From the NCBI RefSeq assembly GCF_034653275.1, contig NZ_JAYEES010000001.1:248001-312000 (forward strand): DNA of 64,000 bases, given 5' to 3'. Below are positions 9,896 through 19,141 of the stretch, piece after piece; the stretch's first letter is position 1, and each line of letters starts with the position of its first letter. This DNA comes from Nitrospirillum sp034653275. Lineage in GTDB: Bacteria > Pseudomonadota > Alphaproteobacteria > Azospirillales > Azospirillaceae. A program made the translations under genes and the position numbers. The notes below the pieces were generated by a model. That model did not search any database. It was not told the DNA's origin and saw nothing but the letters and a program-made list of their open reading frames with translations.

Positions 9896-10522
9896 TCAGG
9901 CGGCCTGGGCCACGAACAGGTCACCGATCTGGGTGTTGGCGGCGGTCAGCGCGCCGGCCTTGGCGTCGGGGCCCATGGCGATACCCTCGGCGCGGATGAT
10001 GGTGACGTCGGTCATGCCCAGGAAGCCCAGGAAGGCCTTCAGGTAGGCTTCCTGATGGTCCATCGCCGCCTCGTACGGGGTGCCGGCGTACTTGCCGCCG
10101 CGGGAAGAGACGAGGATGACCTTGCGGCCGCCGGCCAGGCCCTGGGGACCGGACTCGGTGTAGCGGAAGGTGCGGCCGGCCTGGGCCAGGCGGTCCAGGT
10201 AGGATTTCAGCTGGCTGGGGATGGAGAAGTTGTACATGGGCGCGCCGATGACCACGACGTCGGCCGACAGCAGCTCATCCACCAGGGTGTCGACCAGGGC
10301 GCGCTCAGCCTGCTGCGCCGGGGTCAGGTTTTGGTCGGCGCCGAACTTGGCGACGGCCAGCAGCTCGGCATCCAGATGCGCCGGGGCCACGGCGGCGACG
10401 TCACGGTACACCACCTCGCCCGACGGGTTCGCCTGCTGCCACGCCTGGACCACAGCGGCGGTCAGCTGGCGGGAGACGGAGGCCTGGGCCAGGGGACTGG
10501 AGTCGATGTGCAGGAGCTTCAT
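9896..10522 (-). CDS. azoR: FMN-dependent NADH-azoreductase
   Basis: A flavodoxin-like quinone/azo reductase of 208 residues, close to the usual AzoR length. MKLLHIDSSP is the canonical first strand and phosphate loop. APMYNFSIPSQLKSYLD is the conserved FMN-contact helix, and SSRGGKY the second flavin loop. AzoR enzymes reduce quinones and azo compounds with NAD(P)H and protect against electrophile stress. The gene is divergent from a LysR regulator 168 bp away, the common arrangement for regulated azoR genes. Confidence 0.93.
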   Translation of the reverse strand: MKLLHIDSSPLAQASVSRQLTAAVVQAWQQANPSGEVVYRDVAAVAPAHLDAELLAVAKFGADQNLTPAQQAERALVDTLVDELLSADVVVIGAPMYNFSIPSQLKSYLDRLAQAGRTFRYTESGPQGLAGGRKVILVSSRGGKYAGTPYEAAMDHQEAYLKAFLGFLGMTDVTIIRAEGIAMGPDAKAGALTAANTQIGDLFVAQAA

Positions 10523-10690
10523 GATCCATACTCTCAAATCTGGGGTGGGCGCCGGTGAGGCCCGGCCGCCGAAGACCCCTTCAGATTGCCACTGGAACGC
10601 CCTTGCCATCAGAGGGCAGATTTCACACTCTATGTTCCACGATTGGAACAATAGCCGCGCCGGCAGCCGGACGGCGATCGGGACCCCACG
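10523..10690. promoter_or_regulatory. azoR-lysR divergent promoter region
   Basis: A 168-bp intergenic stretch between divergently transcribed azoR and the lysR gene. It contains an AT-richer centre (about 10615-10655) including TGTTCCACGATTGGAACA (10632-10649), an inverted repeat with arms TGTTCCA / TGGAACA around a short spacer. The TTCCA...TGGAA dyad fits the T-N11-A layout of LysR-type binding sites. Binding is inferred from position and symmetry only. Confidence 0.55.
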
Positions 10691-11647
10691 ATGCGCGACC
10701 TGAACGACCTCTACTACTTCGCCCAGGTGGTGGAACATGGCGGCTTCGCCGCGGCGGAGCGGGCGCTGGGCGTGCCCAAGTCCACCCTCAGCCGCCGCGT
10801 CTCAATGCTGGAGGACCAGCTGGGGGTGCGGCTGCTGCAGCGTTCCACCCGCCGCTTCGCCGTCACCGACGTGGGCCGCACCTACCACGCCCATTGCCTG
10901 GCCATGATAGCGGAGGCGGAGGCGGCCCAAGAAGCTGTTGACCGCAACCGGGCGGAGCCGCAGGGAACCGTGCGCGTCAGCTGCCCCACCGCCCTGGTGC
11001 CCACCCGCGTGGGGTCGGTCGTCACCCGCTACATGGCGCAGCATCCCCGCGTGACCATCCGGCTGGAGGCGAGCAACCGCCGCGTCGACGTCATCGAAGA
11101 AGGTTACGACCTGGCCATCCGCGTGCGCATGCCGCCACTGGAAGACAGCGACCTGATCGTCAAGGTGCTGGAAAGCCACGGCTCGGCCCTGGTGGCCAGC
11201 CCCGCCTTCCTGGACCGTCACGGCCGTCCCACCGCACCGGAGGAGTTGGCCGCCCTGCCCGCCGCCGACATGCCGCGCACGGGCGGCGACCACGTCTGGC
11301 GCCTGTATGGCCCCGACGGCATCCTGCGCACCGTGCCGCATCAGCCCCGCCTGATCACCGAGGATATGGCCCTGCTGCGCGACGCGGCGCTGACCGGGGT
11401 CGCCATCGCCCAACTGCCCCACTTCATCATCGACAACTATCTGGCCCAGGGCATGCTGGAGGCGCTGTTGCCCGGCTGGACCCTGCCAGCGGGCGTGGTG
11501 CACGCGGTGTTCCCCTCGCGCCGGGGCCTGGTGCCGGCGGTGCGCGGCTTCATCGATGCCTTGGCGGCGGAATTCGCCGAGCGACCCACGACCCCCTGCC
11601 CCGCCAACCCCGCCTGGATCGGCGGGGGGCCCAGCCTGGGGCTGTAG
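10691..11647 (+). CDS. LysR family transcriptional regulator
   Basis: A 318-residue LysR-type regulator. The N-terminal winged helix-turn-helix spans residues 1-60 (DLNDLYYFAQVVEHGGFAAA, then KSTLSRRVSMLEDQLGVRLL). The effector-binding domain fills about 90-295. Its sequence resembles regulators paired with quinone or redox enzymes. As the divergent neighbour of azoR it is the likely controller of that gene and of itself; the ligand is unknown. Confidence 0.9.
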   Translation: MRDLNDLYYFAQVVEHGGFAAAERALGVPKSTLSRRVSMLEDQLGVRLLQRSTRRFAVTDVGRTYHAHCLAMIAEAEAAQEAVDRNRAEPQGTVRVSCPTALVPTRVGSVVTRYMAQHPRVTIRLEASNRRVDVIEEGYDLAIRVRMPPLEDSDLIVKVLESHGSALVASPAFLDRHGRPTAPEELAALPAADMPRTGGDHVWRLYGPDGILRTVPHQPRLITEDMALLRDAALTGVAIAQLPHFIIDNYLAQGMLEALLPGWTLPAGVVHAVFPSRRGLVPAVRGFIDALAAEFAERPTTPCPANPAWIGGGPSLGL

Positions 11648-11727
11648 AAGCAGACCACGGTGGACGGCCCGCCGTGGCAGGAAAACCACCTTGGCCGCAC
11701 ATCTGCAACCATCCAGCCCCTTTGCCC

Positions 11728-11733
11728 TTGACA
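11728..11733 (+). promoter_or_regulatory. possible -35 element upstream of the membrane protein gene
   Basis: A perfect TTGACA lies 80 bp upstream of the next gene, with a weak GCTACT 18 bp downstream in the -10 position. No transcript evidence is available, and the -10 match is poor. Confidence 0.25.
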
Positions 11734-11813
11734 GCAGGGCCCGCCGCCAGCGCTACTGACGCGCTAAGCATAAGAATTTTGGGGAAGTTTCGGTTTTGGG
11801 GGACCCATCCGCC

Positions 11814-13453
11814 ATGCCTGGGTCGTCTACTGTCCGCCACCTTGGTGCGCGGCTGGGCGGGTTTGCGCGCGCCGGCCTGGCGCGGCGTGTCCTCCTATCC
11901 CTGCTGGCCACCCTCGCCGCCCTGGTCCTGATGCTGTGGCCGGCGCTGCTGAACGGCTTCCCCATCGTCTTCTTCGACACCGGCGGCTACATCGAGGCTG
12001 CAGCCGAACGTGAATTGGTGGAGGGGCGGTCGCTGGCCTACGGCCTATTCCTGCAGGCGGCTTCGCTGAACTGGCGCACACTGTGGGGGCCGGTGGTGGC
12101 GCAGAGCCTGTTGACCCTGTGGCTGCTGCGCCTGCTGTGCGCCGGCCTGGCGCCCCGGGACGGACTCCTGGGCACCAATGGGCCGGGCGGCAATGGGCCC
12201 GGCGCCCTGGGCCCGGTGGCGCTGCTGGCGCTGGGCACCGGCATGGCGTGGTACACGGCCCAGTTGATGCCGGACATCGCCATCCCCTTGGTGGTGGCGA
12301 CCCTGTGGCTGCTGGCCTTCCGCTGGGATCGGCTGTCCTGGGGGACGCGCCTGGGCGCGGCCGCCGTGGGCCTTGTCAGCCTGCTGTCGCACATGTCAGG
12401 CATGGCCTTGGGCGCCGGCCTGGTGGCGGTGCTGGCCCTGATGAAGGCCGTCGGCGCCCTGGGCCGCCCGCGATCCTGGCGGGCCTTGCGCCTGTTGCCG
12501 GCGGCGGCCCTGGTGGCGGGCAGCGTGGTGGCCCTGCCCTTGCTGAACGGCGCCGTCACCGGCGAAACCAGGCTGACCCCCGGCGGGCCCCTGTTCCTGT
12601 TCGGCAGCCTGCTGCAGCAGGGCCAAGTGCGCCGCCTGCTGGACGAGAGGTGCGCCGAAGATCCGCACGCCTACGCCCTGTGTTCCTATCGCCACCGCCT
12701 GCCCACCACGGCGGATGAGTTCCTGTGGGCGGAGGATTCCCCCTGACGGCCCTGGGCGGATGGGAGGGAATGGAGCCCGAGGCAGCGCGCATCAACATGG
12801 CGGTGATGCGCGCCCATCCCCTGGCCTTGGCCCTGTCTTCACTGCGGGCGGGGGCGGAGCAGTTCTTCCGCGTGCAGACGGGCGACGGGCTGGATGAATT
12901 CCATCGCAGCACCCGCGAAGCGATACATCAGTGGCTGGCACCGCTGGAGTCCGCCTATCTGAAGGCCGACCAGCAGAGCGAGGGGCCGACCCCCGGCATG
13001 GCGGACCTGTCCAACTACGTGACCGTACCCCTGGCCTATCTGGCGCTGGCCGCCCTGGCGGCCCTGGTCCCCCAAGCGGTAAGGCGTCGCGACGGCATGG
13101 CCCTGGGCGCCCTGCTGTTCCTGTGGGCGGCGCTGGCCGGCAACGCCCTGATCTGCGGTGCGCTGTCCAACCCGCACGACCGCTATCAAAACCGGCTGGT
13201 GTGGCTGGTGCCCTTGTTCGTCCTGGCCCTGAACACCCGCCTGCGCCAAACCGAAGATGAGGCGGAACCGGCGGTGCGGGTGCCCAATGCCCTGTCCCTG
13301 CCAACGGCCCTGCTGCGCCGTCGCGCGGCGCGGCCTGCGTTGACCGGCTCCCTCATCGATCTTGGCGTGCCGGATGGCCTGGCGGCGGAAATGGCGGGCG
13401 GGGACCTGCCCGCGGGAAACACCGCCGAATGGACGGCGACGCCCCAACCCTGA
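11814..13453 (+). CDS. polytopic membrane protein of unknown function; one frameshift as assembled
   Basis: Two adjacent frames together encode a protein of about 546 residues. The first part (to 12746) has a membrane segment near residues 20-45 (SLLATLAALVLMLWPALL), the motif FFDTGGYIEA and several further hydrophobic helices. The second continues with LGGWEGMEPEA, more membrane helices and SNPHDRYQNRLVWLVPL. The join falls in a run of five C at about 12738-12742; one extra C gives EDSPLTALGGW without a break. The layout resembles membrane glycosyltransferase-like (GT-C fold) proteins, but I do not recognise a named family. The ATG at 11814 is preferred over an upstream TTG because a GGGGGA stretch precedes it. 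Confidence 0.65.
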
Positions 13454-13557
13454 CCTTCTTGGTAAGGCGCAAATCAGCGTTGATTGCGCTACGCTTTTTT
13501 AGTCTTCGTGCCAACCAGGCCGCCCCGCCCGCCTGAAGTCCAGTTCGGGCGCCACTC

Positions 13558-16383
13558 ATGGACGCGCGGATGATCCGCTTCTCCCTCCCCGTGCGGCTGT
13601 TGCTGGTGATCCTGCCGGCCGCCGGCATCATGCTGGGGGCGGCGGTCCTGGTGACCCTGCACCTGAGCCAGCGGGTGGTGGAGCGTTTCATCAACGACTA
13701 TGGCCGCGACACCGCCCAGCGCGAGGCCCTGGCCATCAGCGCCGGCATCCAGGAGGAGATGACCCTGGCCGAGGGGGCCGCGCGGTTGGTTTCCGCCCTG
13801 GCCGCCACGCGGGAACGGGAGGGGATTGCCCCCACCCTGGCCGACCGCCGGCAAATCACCGAATACCTGCGCCAGGCGGCGGCCTTGCATCCCGAGGCCG
13901 TGGGCGTCTGGTTCTTCGCCGAGCCTGACGCCCTGGGGCCGGACGCCGCCGCGCTGGCTGCACGGGATCCCCTGGTGGGAATGGCCGGCACCGGCCGTTA
14001 CGCCCTATACGCCACCAGCCAGGAAGGCACGGTGCGACTGCAGTCCCCGCCGGCGGATTTCGACGCCCAGGACTATTACACCCTCGCCCAGCGCAGTCAC
14101 CGCCTGGCCATCCTGCCGGTCCATATCTTCCCCATCCAAGGCGTGCCCACGGCCCTGGTTTCCCACGCCTTCCCAGCCATGGTGGGTGACCGCCTCATCG
14201 GCGTGGCCGGCGTGGACCTGGACCAGCGGCAACGCGCCCACATCTATGAGGGGCACCATCCCTTCGGCGCGCCCATCGCCCTCATCAACACCGCCGGGGT
14301 CTGGGGCTATCACCCGGACCCGGCCCGGCTGGGGAGCGCCGCCACCTTCGGCGACGGACCCGACTATCAGTTCACGCCGGGAGAACGGGTGTTCATCAAC
14401 CAGGCCCAACCCTACAGCCTGGAACGCCGCCAGCCCGACGGATCCCGGCTGCGCCGCTTCACCTGGCCGGTGGACCTGTTCCCGGGCGAGGGCCGGCGCC
14501 TGCTGGTCATGGACGTGCCCCTGGACAGGCTGGCGCGGCCCTTCGCCGGCATCCGCACCGCCATCCTGATGGCCGGGCTACTGTGCGCCCTGTTGCTGAG
14601 CGGCCTGATGGTGCTGGCCGTGCGCCTGATCGTGGCCAGGCCGCTGAAACGCCTGCAGGCGGGAGTGGACTGCCTGAAACGGGGTGAGTATGACCACACC
14701 CTGCCCGACCAGAACTGTCCGGACGTCATCGGCGACTTGGCGCGGGGACTGGAGGATTTCCGCCAGACCCTGGTGGAACGCGACCATCTGCGACGCGACC
14801 TGCAGCGGGTGGCGGCCTGCATCGCGGTGGCGCATGACGCCATCTACATGATGAGCCGCGACTACACGGTGCTGTACGCCAACGACCAGGCGTTGAGACT
14901 GGTGGGCCTCACTGACGGCGACACCCTGCTGGGCAAGCGCATTTCACAGTTCGTCTCGCCCGAGACGGCCGCTTCCCTGGCGGGGCTGCGCCAGCAAATC
15001 GCGGCGAACCTGGCCCATACCGGCGTCTGGACGGGCCAAGTCGACAACTGGACCACCCTGACCGGCCATCGCATCGAGGCGGTGGAGTTCACCGCCAGCA
15101 ACGACCCCGGCGGGGACATCCTGGTCGTGGCCCGCGACGTATCGGAACGCGACCGGGTGGAGCGGGAACGCCAGATCCTGCAACGCCAGATCCTGCAGCA
15201 GGACAAGCTGGAAACGGTGGGCCGCCTGGCCGGCGGCGTCGCGCACGACTTCAACAATCTGCTGGGCGCCATCCTGGGCTATGCCGGCTTCCTGGTGGCC
15301 GACCTGCCCACGGACAGCCCCGCGCGCGGCTACGCCGACCGCATCCTGGCGGTGGGCGCCAGCGCCAAGGACCTGGTCCGGCAGATCCTGGGCTTCGCCC
15401 GCACCGACGCCGGCGTGCAGGAGGTGGTGCCGGCCCGGGCCATCGTGGACGACGCGCAGGTGGTGCTGCGTTCCACCGTGCCGGCCACAACCCGCCTGAC
15501 ATGCGCGACCGAGGAAGGTCTGCCGCCCCTGCGCGCCAATCAGACACAGATGATGCAGGTGCTGATGAACCTGGTCATCAACGCCCACGACGCCCGCCGG
15601 GGTGAGACGGGCGACATCACCATCCGTTTGGTCCGGGGCCCCCAGCCCTTCACCTTCCCCGCCGACTGGGCGGTGGTTGACATCCTGCCGGCACCGGTGG
15701 ACGCCCCGCATGTGGTGCTGGAGGTGACCGACCAGGGCACCGGCCTGACACGGGACCACCTGTCCCGCATGTTCGAACCCTTCTTCACCACCAAGGGCCA
15801 GGACAAAGGCACCGGCCTGGGCCTGGCCAATGTGCACAGCATCGTCAAGGCCCATGGCGGCGGCCTGGCGGTGGCCAGCAAGCTGGGGGCCGGCACCGTC
15901 ATCCGCATCACCCTTCCCAGCCTGTCGGGTCCCACCATGACCGCGACGACAGCGCCGGCGGCGTCCTCCGGCGGAGCGGCCACGCCGTCGCCCCCCGGCC
16001 CGGCCCCGGCCCGGCTGCGGGTGCTGGTGGTGGACGACACCGAGGCCATGGGTGAGCTGCTGCGCGAGGGCCTGACCCGGCGGGGCCACGACGTCACCGT
16101 CTGCGGCGAGCCACAGACGGCACTGACCCTGCTGGCCGACCGGACAAGGGGCTATAACGCCCTGATCACCGACCAGACCATGCCGGGGATGACGGGCCTG
16201 AGCCTGATCCATGCCGCCAAGGGCAGGAACCCTGGCCTGATCTGCGTGCTGTGCACGGGATACAGCGCCAATGTGGATGAAGCCACGGCCCGCGCCGGCG
16301 GTGCCGACGCCTTTTTCATCAAGCCCCTGTCGGTGAAGGTGCTGATGGACCGGCTGGACGCGCTGTATGGCACCCGAGGCTGA
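13558..16383 (+). CDS. membrane hybrid sensor histidine kinase with receiver domain
   Basis: A 941-residue sensor. TM1 spans residues about 11-33 and a periplasmic Cache-like sensor about 34-325. TM2 (about 331-353), HAMP and a PAS domain (about 415-525) follow. The HisKA box GGVAHDFNNLLGAILGY has the phospho-acceptor H563. The HATPase has NLVINAHDA, DQGTGL and a G2 box GTGLGL. The C-terminal receiver has acidic pair D826-D827 and acceptor D872 in ITDQTMPGM. The HDFNNLLG box is typical of PAS-linked hybrid kinases that act with CckA-like logic. No response-regulator gene adjoins it; signal and output are unknown. An in-frame ATG at 13570 is an alternative start. Confidence 0.9.
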   Translation: MDARMIRFSLPVRLLLVILPAAGIMLGAAVLVTLHLSQRVVERFINDYGRDTAQREALAISAGIQEEMTLAEGAARLVSALAATREREGIAPTLADRRQITEYLRQAAALHPEAVGVWFFAEPDALGPDAAALAARDPLVGMAGTGRYALYATSQEGTVRLQSPPADFDAQDYYTLAQRSHRLAILPVHIFPIQGVPTALVSHAFPAMVGDRLIGVAGVDLDQRQRAHIYEGHHPFGAPIALINTAGVWGYHPDPARLGSAATFGDGPDYQFTPGERVFINQAQPYSLERRQPDGSRLRRFTWPVDLFPGEGRRLLVMDVPLDRLARPFAGIRTAILMAGLLCALLLSGLMVLAVRLIVARPLKRLQAGVDCLKRGEYDHTLPDQNCPDVIGDLARGLEDFRQTLVERDHLRRDLQRVAACIAVAHDAIYMMSRDYTVLYANDQALRLVGLTDGDTLLGKRISQFVSPETAASLAGLRQQIAANLAHTGVWTGQVDNWTTLTGHRIEAVEFTASNDPGGDILVVARDVSERDRVERERQILQRQILQQDKLETVGRLAGGVAHDFNNLLGAILGYAGFLVADLPTDSPARGYADRILAVGASAKDLVRQILGFARTDAGVQEVVPARAIVDDAQVVLRSTVPATTRLTCATEEGLPPLRANQTQMMQVLMNLVINAHDARRGETGDITIRLVRGPQPFTFPADWAVVDILPAPVDAPHVVLEVTDQGTGLTRDHLSRMFEPFFTTKGQDKGTGLGLANVHSIVKAHGGGLAVASKLGAGTVIRITLPSLSGPTMTATTAPAASSGGAATPSPPGPAPARLRVLVVDDTEAMGELLREGLTRRGHDVTVCGEPQTALTLLADRTRGYNALITDQTMPGMTGLSLIHAAKGRNPGLICVLCTGYSANVDEATARAGGADAFFIKPLSVKVLMDRLDALYGTRG

Positions 16384-16398
16384 GGCGCGCCAATGCTG

Positions 16399-17043
16399 TC
16401 AGGGGCGGATACGGCTGGGGAACCAGCTGTCCAGGCTGCCACGATCCAGCCAGCGCCCATAGGCATATGGGGCGGCATAGGTGGCGCCATAGGGGGCGGC
16501 GCCGTAGGGGTAAGCCGATCCATAATAGGGATAGGCGCCGTCCGCGCCATCGACCAGACCCGGCCCCCAGGGGCCGGTACCCCAGGCGCCGTTGCGGGGA
16601 TGGCCGGTGACGTTGCCTTGCGACACCGATAGCGAGAAGCCGATGCCCGTGTCCTCGCAGGGGCGGAGCGGATTGCCGTCCTGGCCGTAATTTAAGGTGG
16701 CGCCCGCGCCGCGTTCGATCATGCCGCCGCCAAAGCCGATGCCCATGGTGACGCTGCCGCCGGCCCGGCAGCTGGTGTCCTTGGACTTCCAGCCATCATC
16801 CTCCGGTGGGCGGGCGGCAACCACGCCATCATCCCGCCCATCGGCCGTGGCGACGCCGGGGCCATCCAGCACCGGCGGGCGCGCGGGCCCCTCGTCGATG
16901 GCGTTCGCCGGTGTGTCCACCGTGCCGGTCTGCGCCCAGGCGCCACGGCCCATGGCGGTGAGGCAGGCCATCAGCAACACGGCGGACACCCTGGATTTGC
17001 CAACGGCTTTGCCCAAGGGCTTGGATGGACGGACGACAGGCAT
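16399..17043 (-). CDS. exported hypothetical protein with Tyr/Gly/Pro-rich tail
   Basis: A 214-residue protein with a signal peptide (SRVSAVLLMACLTAMGRGAWAQ). The middle contains a Gly-rich segment around MGIGFGGGMIERG and two cysteines (SCRAGGS, RPCEDT) that could form a disulphide. The last 60 residues are dominated by YP, YG and AP repeats (YPYYGSAYPYGAAPYG). Such tails occur in cell-envelope and surface proteins of proteobacteria. The ATG has GGAG nine bases upstream; an in-frame TTG at 17052 is less likely. It is convergent with the hybrid kinase. Function not recognised. Confidence 0.6.
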   Translation of the reverse strand: MPVVRPSKPLGKAVGKSRVSAVLLMACLTAMGRGAWAQTGTVDTPANAIDEGPARPPVLDGPGVATADGRDDGVVAARPPEDDGWKSKDTSCRAGGSVTMGIGFGGGMIERGAGATLNYGQDGNPLRPCEDTGIGFSLSVSQGNVTGHPRNGAWGTGPWGPGLVDGADGAYPYYGSAYPYGAAPYGATYAAPYAYGRWLDRGSLDSWFPSRIRP

Positions 17044-17209
17044 GGCTTTCAACTCCAGGACCGGTGCCGGAACCGCGTCGGCCCGACCGGGGCGATCGGG
17101 GCGATCGACGGGGGGCGGGCGGCAGGCCCATTTCCAATATGGGACGGGCAGGTCCAGTTTCCACGCGTTTCCTGACAGGAACCTGTCGGCCAGGGCCGTG
17201 GGGCGGATT

Positions 17210-17243
17210 TCCTTACGTCCCGGGGGAATCCTTACGCCTTGGG
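17210..17243 (+). repeat. pair of iteron-like 16-mers (CCTTACnnnnnGGGGG)
   Basis: Two direct copies, CCTTACGTCCCGGGGG at 17210-17225 and CCTTACGCCTTGGGGG at 17228-17243, lie in the gap behind the GT4 gene. They match the repeats clustered upstream of repA some 18 kb away. The second copy overlaps the 3' end of the GT4 gene; read on the minus strand it supplies that gene's final codons and TAA stop. Confidence 0.6.
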
Positions 17244-18530
17244 GGCTGGGAGCGGCTTAGATCCCGGCGGACGCCGCCAGGGCGTGCGGCCGGTCGCCAG
17301 ATCCTCGATCAGGCGTATCTGGGCCGGCAGGCAGACCCTGTCCAGGTCATAATGGGCCAAAATGGTCTCCCGCGCGCGACGGCGCAGGCGTTCCAGCCGG
17401 TGGGGGCTTTCCAAGGCCCCTGCCACGGTTTCCGCCAGCGCGCCAGCCGAGAAGAAGTCCACCAGCAGGCCGTTATGGCCGTGGCGGATCACCTCGCGCA
17501 CCGGCGCCGTATCCGACGCCACCACCAGGCATTCGACGGCCATGGCCTCCATCAAGGACCAGGACAGCACGAAGGGATAGCTAAGGTAGACATGCACGGC
17601 GGAGACGCGCAGCACTGACAGGAACGTGGCGTAGGGGACCTTGCCCAGGAAATGGACGCGGGACAGATCGAGATGCGCCCCCACCTCCGCCAGATATTGG
17701 GCGCGATAGTGCGGATGATCCTTGGGGCGTGAGCCGTAGCTGACCTCATCCCCACCCAGGATCACCACCTGGGCGTTGGGGCGGCGGCGAAGCAATTCCG
17801 GCAAGGCTCGCATGAAGGTGTGGAAACCGCGATAGGGTTCCAAGTTGCGGTTGACGAAGGTCACCACCTCGTCCCCCGGCCGCAAGGTCAGCGGGGTGGA
17901 CGCGCCCTCGGGAGTGACCGTCAAGACCGCCGCCGGATCCGGACAAACCACGCGGGTGTCCACCCCGTCGTGCACGGTGGTGATGCGGTGCCGGACGTCG
18001 GCCGGGAAGCGCTGCGCCTGCCAGCGCGTGGGCGTGACGCCCCAGTCCATGGCGTGCAGCCCATGCAGGAGGACGCTGTTCTTGATGCGGATGCGGAAGG
18101 TGTCGTCCAGCGCGCCGGGGAACTCCGGATCGAAGCCGACGTCTTGCCCCCGGGAATTGTAGAAAAATTCCAGATACGCCAGCAGTTTGGCTCGGGGATA
18201 GATGTCCTTCAGGAACAGCGCCTCACCCCAGCCGGGGTGGGCGCAGATGATGTCCGGCACGAAGCCTTGCCGGCCCAGTTCCATACAGGCCCTTAGCACC
18301 GCCTGGCCCCGGCGGACCGCGGCCTCGAACCCAGCCACATAATGATGGCTACCGGGGCTGGCGCCAGCCGGTGAGGGATAGCGAACCATGATCATGCCGG
18401 GCGGCAGGCTCTGCACCAGCACGTTCGCGTCATCACCCAAGCAAACCACTTCGTGCCCCGCCGCCGCCATCGCCGGCGCCAAATGACGATATTGCCCCGG
18501 AAAGTTCTGATGGACGAACAACAGCTTCAT
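17232..18530 (-). CDS. family 4-type glycosyltransferase
   Basis: A 432-residue GT-B glycosyltransferase. The N-terminal MKLLFVHQNFPGQYRHLAP and ICAHPGWGEALFLKD segments are typical of a GT4 subgroup beginning FVHQNFPGQ. The C-terminal donor domain has FVNRNLEPYRGFHTFMRALP, the strand AQVVILGGDEVSYG and SLMEAMAVECLVVASDTAPV, which provides the EX7E-like sugar-nucleotide contacts. The start overlaps the upstream methyltransferase stop (ATGA), implying coupled translation. With the next two genes it probably builds a glycan on an envelope or secreted protein; acceptor and sugar are unknown. Confidence 0.88.
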   Translation of the reverse strand: MKLLFVHQNFPGQYRHLAPAMAAAGHEVVCLGDDANVLVQSLPPGMIMVRYPSPAGASPGSHHYVAGFEAAVRRGQAVLRACMELGRQGFVPDIICAHPGWGEALFLKDIYPRAKLLAYLEFFYNSRGQDVGFDPEFPGALDDTFRIRIKNSVLLHGLHAMDWGVTPTRWQAQRFPADVRHRITTVHDGVDTRVVCPDPAAVLTVTPEGASTPLTLRPGDEVVTFVNRNLEPYRGFHTFMRALPELLRRRPNAQVVILGGDEVSYGSRPKDHPHYRAQYLAEVGAHLDLSRVHFLGKVPYATFLSVLRVSAVHVYLSYPFVLSWSLMEAMAVECLVVASDTAPVREVIRHGHNGLLVDFFSAGALAETVAGALESPHRLERLRRRARETILAHYDLDRVCLPAQIRLIEDLATGRTPWRRPPGSKPLPAPKA

Positions 18531-19123
18531 GATGGCTGGTTGCCGCCGGCCGGCGGCGTGACGTAGGCGATGGCCCACAGGTTGAAGCTGGGCTTGTCCT
18601 TCGTGACCTTCACCGCGGCGAAGCCGGCGGCCAGCAACGCCTTGCCCAAGGTCTGGGCGGTGAAGCCGGTGCGATGCGCCATATATTCATTGCCGCGCGC
18701 GATGGCGCTGCGCAATCCGAACAGCATGTCCAGGGGCGCGACGGGGCCGGCGGGCGACATGTAGACCGTCTCATCCAGCCTGTCCTCAACCACTAGGGCG
18801 GCGACGGCCTGCAGGTCCGGCAGGGTGATGAGGACGAAGCCGTCGGGCTTCAACACCCGGCGAAATTCCGCCAAGGCGACCGGCACCTGATGGGCGTGGA
18901 GATGTTCGACATTGTGGGAGGACCAGACGGCGTCCACGCTGCCGTCCGCGACCATGGACAAGTCGGTGATGGAAGCGACGATGTCGGGTTGGACCGACGG
19001 ATCGATGTCCAGCCGGACCTCACGCCATTCGCTGCTGAGAAACAGACTGTGCAGTTTATCCGGCCTGTGAATGCCGCATCCGACGTGCAAGACGGTGCGT
19101 GAAACCGGGGTGTCCAAGGTCAT
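18527..19123 (-). CDS. class I SAM-dependent methyltransferase
   Basis: A 198-residue methyltransferase. The SAM-binding glycine motif is VLHVGCGIH near residue 15, the acidic strand is LDIDPSVQPDI, and the post-I motif AVWSSHNVEHL is followed by EFRRVLKPDGFVLITLPDL. This order is typical of small methyltransferases in polysaccharide and glycosylation clusters. A GTG six bases upstream is an alternative start. Its stop overlaps the GT4 gene start and it begins 18 bp after the large glycosyltransferase ends, so it is co-transcribed with both. It may methylate a sugar residue; this is inference. Confidence 0.85.
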   Translation of the reverse strand: MTLDTPVSRTVLHVGCGIHRPDKLHSLFLSSEWREVRLDIDPSVQPDIVASITDLSMVADGSVDAVWSSHNVEHLHAHQVPVALAEFRRVLKPDGFVLITLPDLQAVAALVVEDRLDETVYMSPAGPVAPLDMLFGLRSAIARGNEYMAHRTGFTAQTLGKALLAAGFAAVKVTKDKPSFNLWAIAYVTPPAGGNQPS

Positions 19124-19141
19124 ACCCACTGAATCCTAAAC